Assembly: GCA_046049665.1 (NCBI GenBank)
Contig: JBJOQW010000156.1
Location: 1-11,706 of the forward strand
Source: JAAFHS01 sp046049665
GTDB lineage: Bacteria > Pseudomonadota > Alphaproteobacteria > Rhodobacterales > Rhodobacteraceae
Reading direction: 5' to 3'
Length of the DNA: 11,706 nt
Shown here: in pieces, positions 6,287 to 11,706 of the stretch
Layout of the letters: every line of letters starts with the position of its first letter
Numbering within the stretch: the stretch's first letter is position 1
Notes under the pieces: model-generated
What the model saw: only the letters and a program-made list of their open reading frames with translations
What the model was told of the DNA's origin: nothing
Database searches by the model: none
Position numbers and translations under genes: made by a program

Positions 6287-6943
6287 ATGCCGCCCATGCT
6301 GATGCCCCGCCTGACAGACCCGAACGCCCATGCGCATGAACGCCTGTATCGCACCTTGCGCCAACAGGTGATGCATGGCGAACTGGCCCCCGGTCAGGCG
6401 CTGACGCTGCGCGGGCTGGCCAAGACCTTTGGCGTGTCGATGACCCCCGCGCGTGAGGCGGCGCGGCGGCTGGTGGCCGAAGGGGCGCTGACCTTGTCAT
6501 CGAGCGGGCGGATATCGACGCCAGAGCTTTCACCCGAGCGGATTGAGGAACTGGCGTCGATCCGCGCACTGCTGGAGCCGGAACTGGCCAGCCGCGCCTT
6601 GCCACGCGCGCATTTCGCGCTGATTGACAGGCTGGCGGCGATCAACACGCTGAACGCCGAGGCCGTGGCGAAGCAGGATGCGGTGGCCTATATCCGCACG
6701 AACCTTGAATTTCACCGCACGCTTTATCTGCGCGCGCAGGCCCCGGCGATGCTGGCGATGTGTGAAACGGTCTGGCTGCAACTGGGCCCCACCATGCGTG
6801 CGCTGTATTCGCGCCTGCGCCGGAATGAACCGCCACAGCACCACCGGAATATTCTGGCGGCCTTGCGGGCAGGGGATGAGCCGGGCCTGCGGCTGGCGGT
6901 GCGCACGGATGTGACGCAGGGCTTGCGGCATCTGGTGGGGTAA
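6287..6943 (+). CDS. GntR-family transcriptional regulator, FCD (FadR-type) domain
   Basis: A 218-residue DNA-binding regulator. Residues 16-75 form the GntR winged helix, with 'LTLRGLAKTFGVSMTPAREA' at 39-58 as the helix-turn-helix. Residues from about 85 on form the all-helical FCD ligand-binding domain. In many FCD proteins a metal is held by Asp and three His. Here the first position is N139 (NLEFH, His 143 kept), the second His is kept in HHRNIL (185-186) and the last is D208 (VRTDV), so two ligand positions differ. The effector is therefore hard to guess. Three in-frame ATGs compete (6287, 6296, 6302); none has a clear Shine-Dalgarno, and the first is given. It may be translated by read-through coupling from the metallopeptidase gene. 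Targets are unknown; a local target is not obvious. Confidence 0.92.
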   Translation: MPPMLMPRLTDPNAHAHERLYRTLRQQVMHGELAPGQALTLRGLAKTFGVSMTPAREAARRLVAEGALTLSSSGRISTPELSPERIEELASIRALLEPELASRALPRAHFALIDRLAAINTLNAEAVAKQDAVAYIRTNLEFHRTLYLRAQAPAMLAMCETVWLQLGPTMRALYSRLRRNEPPQHHRNILAALRAGDEPGLRLAVRTDVTQGLRHLVG

Positions 6944-6964
6944 CGATTTTTCGACGAAAAATCG
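6944..6964. terminator. palindrome between convergent genes, probable bidirectional terminator
   Basis: CGATTTTTCG and CGAAAAATCG form a 10-bp perfect stem around a single A. It starts at the base after the gntR stop codon and ends 7 bases before the stop of the ASCH gene on the other strand. The T-run is inside the stem rather than after it, so this is not a classical terminator. The look and position match the palindromes at 2472-2539. Confidence 0.55.
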
Positions 6965-6971
6965 GGGGCGG

Positions 6972-7413
6972 TCAGCCGGCCCAGAGCACGCGGAAGCGTT
7001 CGCAAAGTAGGGGCGTTTGGGCTGTGAAGGCGGGGTCCTGCGCGCGGTACCAATCCAGCATGCCTTGGCGGAAGGCATCGGGGCTGTCCCATTCGGCATA
7101 GGCGGAAATGAAATCTGTCTGCATCTGGTCCAGCGACAAGGGCAGGATGGACAGGGTTTCGATGATGGCCACGGGGCGGCCGTTGCTTGCATAAAGCAGC
7201 GACAGGCTGCCGGGAACGGGCGGCGTGCCGGGCGCAAATTCGGTGGGCAGGGCAGAGGTGGCGGTCTTGCGGCCGGACAGAATGAGGGCGGCACCTTCAT
7301 CCGTGCCGCTGCCCACGCCGAAGGCAGAATGGAACCTGCCTTCGGCATCTGGCGGGGCGGCGGAGCTTGCCAGAAAGGCCGCCCAGAAGGCGGCCTGTTC
7401 TGGCGTCAGCCCC

Positions 7414-7421
<8 letters not shown>
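6972..7421 (-). CDS. ASCH-domain protein
   Basis: A 149-residue cytosolic protein. ASCH domains are PUA-like folds linked to RNA or modified nucleosides; one E. coli member, YqfB, hydrolyses N4-acetylcytidine, but this protein's reaction is not established. Visible motifs are GRKTAT at 50-55, the family's G-x-K-T-x-T signature with its Lys, then the strand pattern around 70-90 (PVPGSLSLLY, 'GRPVAIIETL') and a helical region 'DFISAYAEWDSPDAFRQG' with WYRAQDPAF near 124-132. The ATG at 7419-7421 lies inside the last codons of lpd, giving an 8-base overlap, so translation is probably coupled to lpd. A longer frame upstream has no support because it would run through lpd. It is the last gene of the suc operon here, which may be chance location rather than shared function. 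Confidence 0.85.
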
Positions 7422-8799
<1,378 letters not shown>

Positions 8800-8823
8800 G
8801 GTTTGGTTCCTTTTGTCGGGCCA

Positions 8824-8878
8824 CCGGGGGTTTCACACCCCCGGACCCCCGTGGGATATTTTTGCAAAGATGAATGGG
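8824..8878. repeat. hairpin element before lpd, resembling a Rhodobacterales intergenic repeat
   Basis: On plus, CCGGGGGT (8824-8831) and ACCCCCGG (8837-8844) make an 8-bp perfect hairpin. ACCCCCGTGGGATATTTTTG then follows from 8845, and CAAAGATGAA after that. I remember near-identical strings in many Rhodobacterales intergenic regions, usually with the same CCCGG - GGATATTTTT order; this is memory, not a search. In the minus transcript it lies between MAPEG and lpd, where it could lower, stabilise or separate the lpd message. Confidence 0.6.
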
Positions 8879-9289
8879 TCAGATGAGGCTGGCTATGATC
8901 ATGGTGAGGGTGGCGAGGAAGCCTACGAACCAGATGAGCGAGCGCCAGGGGACGAGGCCAAAGGCATAGGCGGGCACGTAGAGGACGCGGGCGGCGAGGT
9001 AGGTATAGGCGGCGTATTGGGTGACTTGGGTGGACTGGTTGCCCAAAGTGACAACGACAACGGCGAGGGTGAAGAGGATGAGGCCTTCGAAATGGTTGTT
9101 CAGCGCGCGGAACAGGCGGCCGGTGCGGGGGGAGACCTGCTCGATCAGGGGTTTGCCAAGGCGGGCAGGATCACGCGGGGACATGGTTTTGCCGACGCCA
9201 AGTTCAAGGTTGGCGGGAATGGACATGAGGGCGAACTGGAGGCACTGGAGGAGGCCAGCAAGGGCGAGGGCGGTGAGTTCGGGGGTCAT
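8879..9289 (-). CDS. MAPEG-family membrane protein
   Basis: An integral membrane protein of 136 residues in the family that includes microsomal glutathione S-transferases and eicosanoid enzymes. Bacterial members like this one mostly have no known reaction. Four hydrophobic helices fit the fold: about 5-25, 67-85, 88-104 and 112-135. Family-typical pieces are RALNNHFEGL (helix 2 start, near 60-70), with its Asn and Glu, and ARVLYVPAYAFG, with Arg and Tyr in the third helix. Its ATG overlaps the stop of the small upstream gene as ATGA, so it is co-translated with that gene. A MAPEG gene between sucB and lpd is a pattern I recall from Rhodobacterales, but no link to the dehydrogenase is known to me. 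Confidence 0.9.
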   Translation of the reverse strand: MTPELTALALAGLLQCLQFALMSIPANLELGVGKTMSPRDPARLGKPLIEQVSPRTGRLFRALNNHFEGLILFTLAVVVVTLGNQSTQVTQYAAYTYLAARVLYVPAYAFGLVPWRSLIWFVGFLATLTMIIASLI

Positions 9290-9480
9290 TTGTCGTCCAA
9301 GCTCGGTACATATCCAACATCAATGATGCCATCTTTGAACGGCATTGCCGTAAAGCTAATGACTGCACCGTCAGTGAATTCTATCGACACGTGGTGTGGA
9401 AAGCTCTCACTGACGGACTTTACCGTCTTGCCGGGCAGTTTGCTCGCAGCAAAGGGTGGGATGTTCCAGTTGCCGCTCAT
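9286..9480 (-). CDS. small protein of unknown function between sucB and the MAPEG gene
   Basis: A 64-residue soluble protein that I do not recognise. It has no signal peptide or membrane segment. The middle part (18-45) alternates like beta strands, ending in 'VSIEFTDGAVISFTAM', followed by a short acidic tail (SLDDK). That it is real is supported by exact fit: its ATG (9478-9480) shares one base with the sucB stop (TGATG), and its stop overlaps the MAPEG start as ATGA. An in-frame GTG at 9481-9483 could add one Met. Codon use is less GC-rich than its neighbours: the 180 bases from 9301 to 9480 are about 53 percent GC, with the 3' part (9301-9360) near 45 percent, so it may be a later insertion into the operon. 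Confidence 0.75.
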   Translation of the reverse strand: MSGNWNIPPFAASKLPGKTVKSVSESFPHHVSIEFTDGAVISFTAMPFKDGIIDVGYVPSLDDK

Positions 9481-10679
9481 CACAAATCCATCAACAACCG
9501 CCGCGGATCCTCCAGCGCCTCTTTGACCCGCACGAGGAAGGTCACTGCCCCTTTGCCGTCCACGATGCGGTGATCGTAGCTGAGCGCCAGATACATCATC
9601 GGGCGGATCACGATCTGGCCGCCCACCACAACCGGGCGGTCCTGGATTTTGTGCATGCCGAGGATGCCGGATTGCGGGGGGTTCAGGATGGGGCTGGACA
9701 TCAGGCTGCCGTAGACGCCGCCGTTGGAGATGGTGAAGCTGCCGCCCTGCATTTCGGCCATGCTCAGCTTGCCATCGCGGGCGCGCAGGCCCAACTCGCT
9801 GATCTTCTTCTCAATCGCGGCAAAGCCCATCTGATCGGCATCGCGCACGACGGGAACCACGAGGCCGTTGGGGGTGCCCACGGCCACGCCCATGTGGACG
9901 TAGTTTTTGTAGACCACGTCCTGCCCGTCAATCTCGGCATTCACCTCGGGCACTTCTTTCAGCGCATGGGTGCAGGCCTTGACGAAAAAGGACATGAAGC
10001 CCAGCTTCACGCCGTGCTTTTTCTCAAACATGTCCTTGTATTCATTACGCAAAGCCATGATGCCTGACATGTCCACCTCGTTATAGGTGGTCAGCATGGC
10101 CGCTGTATTCTGCGCATCCTTCAGGCGGCGCGCGATGGTGGCGCGCAGGCGGGTCATCTTCACGCGTTCTTCGCGTGCCGCGTCATCAGCGGGCACGGGC
10201 GCGCGGGGGATGGGGGCTGCGGCGGCGACGGGGGCCGGGGCCACGGGGGCCGGGGCGGCTGCGGCGCGGGAGACGTCTTCCTTCATCACGCGGCCATCGC
10301 GCCCCGTGGCCGTGACCTGATCGCGGGTAATGCCAGCCTCGGCCATGGCCTTTTTCGCCGATGGCGCATCTTCCACCGATTTGGCGGCGGGCGCTGGTGC
10401 CGTTGTGGCCGCCACGGCCGCAGGCGCCGGTTTGGCCCCGGCGGCGCCTTCGGTCACAATGGCAAGGCGGGCGTTTGCGGCCACGGTGCTGCCTTCGGGG
10501 GCAAGGATTTCGGCCAGCACACCTGCGACGGGGCTGGGCACCTCGACTGAAACCTTGTCGGTCTCCAATTCGCACAGCATTTCGTCAAGGGCCACGGCAT
10601 CGCCGGGCTTTTTGAACCATGTGCTGACAGTTGCCTCGGATACGCTTTCGCCCAGTGCGGGTACCATTACGTCGGTCAT
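9480..10679 (-). CDS. sucB: dihydrolipoyllysine succinyltransferase, E2 of 2-oxoglutarate dehydrogenase
   Basis: Transfers the succinyl group from the lipoyl arm to CoA and forms the core of the complex. The 399 residues read in order: one lipoyl domain (1-76) with lipoylated Lys 42 in ELETDKVSVE; an Ala/Pro-rich linker (78-105); the E3/E1-binding domain (105-138, 'PSAKKAMAEAGITRDQVTAT'); a second Ala/Pro linker (138-165); and the catalytic acyltransferase domain ending with the active-site H370 and D374 in SYDHRIVDG. A single lipoyl domain and the DKVSVEV sequence fit sucB rather than the acetyltransferase aceF. The start has a perfect AAGGAG six bases ahead that overlaps the sucA stop, and only 11 bases separate the two genes. 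Confidence 0.98.
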   Translation of the reverse strand: MTDVMVPALGESVSEATVSTWFKKPGDAVALDEMLCELETDKVSVEVPSPVAGVLAEILAPEGSTVAANARLAIVTEGAAGAKPAPAAVAATTAPAPAAKSVEDAPSAKKAMAEAGITRDQVTATGRDGRVMKEDVSRAAAAPAPVAPAPVAAAAPIPRAPVPADDAAREERVKMTRLRATIARRLKDAQNTAAMLTTYNEVDMSGIMALRNEYKDMFEKKHGVKLGFMSFFVKACTHALKEVPEVNAEIDGQDVVYKNYVHMGVAVGTPNGLVVPVVRDADQMGFAAIEKKISELGLRARDGKLSMAEMQGGSFTISNGGVYGSLMSSPILNPPQSGILGMHKIQDRPVVVGGQIVIRPMMYLALSYDHRIVDGKGAVTFLVRVKEALEDPRRLLMDL

Positions 10680-10690
10680 GTTCTTCTCCT

Positions 10691-11706
10691 TCAGGCGATT
10701 GTCAGCGCTTCGTTCACGAGCGCCTCTTGTTCATATTTATGGCGGCTGGCGAGCCCGGTTGCAGGCGATGCACTGGCGGCGCGGCCTGCGTAGACGGGGC
10801 GGGAATGCGTGGCACCAATGCGCGTCAGCACCCATTCGATATTGGGTTCAACGAACGTCCAGCCGCCCTGATTCTTGGGCTCTTCCTGACACCAGACGAT
10901 TTGCGCGGTCTTGAAGCGTTCAAGCTCCTTCACAAGGCTTAGCGCCGGGAAGGGGTAGAACTGTTCAAGGCGCAGCAGATACACATCGTCCGCGCCGCGC
11001 TTGTCACGTTCGGCGAGAAGGTCAAAGTAGACCTTGCCCGAACAGATGACGACGCGCTTGATCTGGGCATCGGGGCGAAGGGTCAGGTCGGAATGGCCCT
11101 TTTGCGCATCATCCCACAGCACGCGGTGGAAGCTGGAGCCGGTGGTGAAATCGGCGGCATCGGAAATGCACATCGGGTGGCGCAGCAGGGATTTCGGGGT
11201 CATCAGCACCAGCGGTTTGCGGAAGGTGCGGTGAATTTGCCGGCGCAGGATGTGGAAGTAGTTGGCGGGGGTGGAGCAGTTGGCAACGATCCAGTTGTCA
11301 TTGGCGGACATCTGCAGGAAGCGTTCCAGACGGGCGGAGGAGTGTTCCGGCCCTTGGCCTTCATACCCGTGCGGCAAGAGCATCACGAGGCCGGACATGC
11401 GCAGCCATTTGCTTTCGCCCGAGTTGATGAACTGATCAATCATGATCTGCGCGCCATTGGCGAAATCGCCGAACTGGGCTTCCCACATGGTCAGGGCATT
11501 GGGTTCTGACAGCGAGTAGCCGTATTCAAAGCCAAGCACGGCGTATTCGGACAGCATGGAGTCGATCACCTCATACCGGGCCTGACCTGCGCGGATGTGG
11601 TTCAGGGGATAGTGGCGTTCTTCGGTGGTCTGGTCGATGAAGGCGGAATGGCGCTGCGAGAACGTGCCACGCGTGCAATCCTGCCCGGACAGGCGCACGG
11701 GGAAAC
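10691..11706 (-). CDS. sucA: 2-oxoglutarate dehydrogenase E1, C-terminal part (N-terminus beyond window)
   Basis: Thiamin-diphosphate-dependent decarboxylase that starts the 2-oxoglutarate dehydrogenase reaction. The window holds the last 337 residues of a protein usually near 930-990 residues; the frame is open to the right edge, so the rest lies outside. Recognisable SucA segments in order are FPVRLSGQDCTRGTFSQRH, ERHYPLNHI, SEYAVLGFEYGYS, 'ALTMWEAQFGDFANGAQI', 'LVMLLPHGYEGQGPEHSSAR', MTPKSLLRHP, VVICSGKVYFDL and, near the end, WCQEEPKNQGGW. No disruption is visible. It is the first visible gene of the operon and is followed by sucB after 11 bases. Confidence 0.98.
   Translation of the reverse strand, partial: FPVRLSGQDCTRGTFSQRHSAFIDQTTEERHYPLNHIRAGQARYEVIDSMLSEYAVLGFEYGYSLSEPNALTMWEAQFGDFANGAQIMIDQFINSGESKWLRMSGLVMLLPHGYEGQGPEHSSARLERFLQMSANDNWIVANCSTPANYFHILRRQIHRTFRKPLVLMTPKSLLRHPMCISDAADFTTGSSFHRVLWDDAQKGHSDLTLRPDAQIKRVVICSGKVYFDLLAERDKRGADDVYLLRLEQFYPFPALSLVKELERFKTAQIVWCQEEPKNQGGWTFVEPNIEWVLTRIGATHSRPVYAGRAASASPATGLASRHKYEQEALVNEALTIA

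Overview
The window looks like chromosomal DNA of a GC-rich alphaproteobacterium, most likely of the order Rhodobacterales. The grounds are the high GC content with strong G/C third-position bias, the sucA-sucB-lpd order with a MAPEG gene in between, a FYDLN-acid protein followed by tRNA-Ala, and palindromic intergenic elements that I recall as common in that group. No database search was possible, so family calls rest on motifs read from the translations.

Layout. At the left edge is a truncated EamA/DMT transporter (minus), divergent from adenine deaminase ade (plus, 626-2323), which ends at a good intrinsic terminator. After an intergenic stretch with three consecutive palindromes comes a minus-strand phospholipid cluster, transcribed from about 4800 down to 2549: a lysophosphatidic-acid-type acyltransferase, a CdsA-type cytidylyltransferase and a CDP-alcohol phosphatidyltransferase with an unusual motif. 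The three genes are joined by ATGA overlaps. Upstream of it, still on minus, are tRNA-Ala(GGC) with its own terminator and a FYDLN-acid protein with a very acidic tail. Divergent from these, on plus, are a YgjP/DUF45-type zinc metallopeptidase and a GntR/FCD regulator.

The right 4.7 kb is a minus-strand operon for the 2-oxoglutarate dehydrogenase complex: sucA (E1, cut by the window edge), sucB (E2), a small unknown gene of lower GC, a MAPEG-family membrane protein, lpd (E3) and an ASCH-domain protein. Most junctions overlap or are separated by a few bases. The only real internal gap, 79 bp before lpd, holds a hairpin element that resembles a Rhodobacterales intergenic repeat.

How the genes work together. 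sucA, sucB and lpd supply the three enzymes that turn 2-oxoglutarate into succinyl-CoA. The acyltransferase, cytidylyltransferase and CDP-alcohol transferase form a plausible chain from lysophosphatidate to phosphatidate to CDP-diacylglycerol to a phospholipid whose head group is unknown. Together the last two resemble the uncharacterised E. coli YnbA/YnbB pair. This is the best candidate here for undescribed biology. The acyltransferase also appears to carry a one-base disruption just after its natural ATG. No CRISPR, phage, insertion sequence or defence system was seen.
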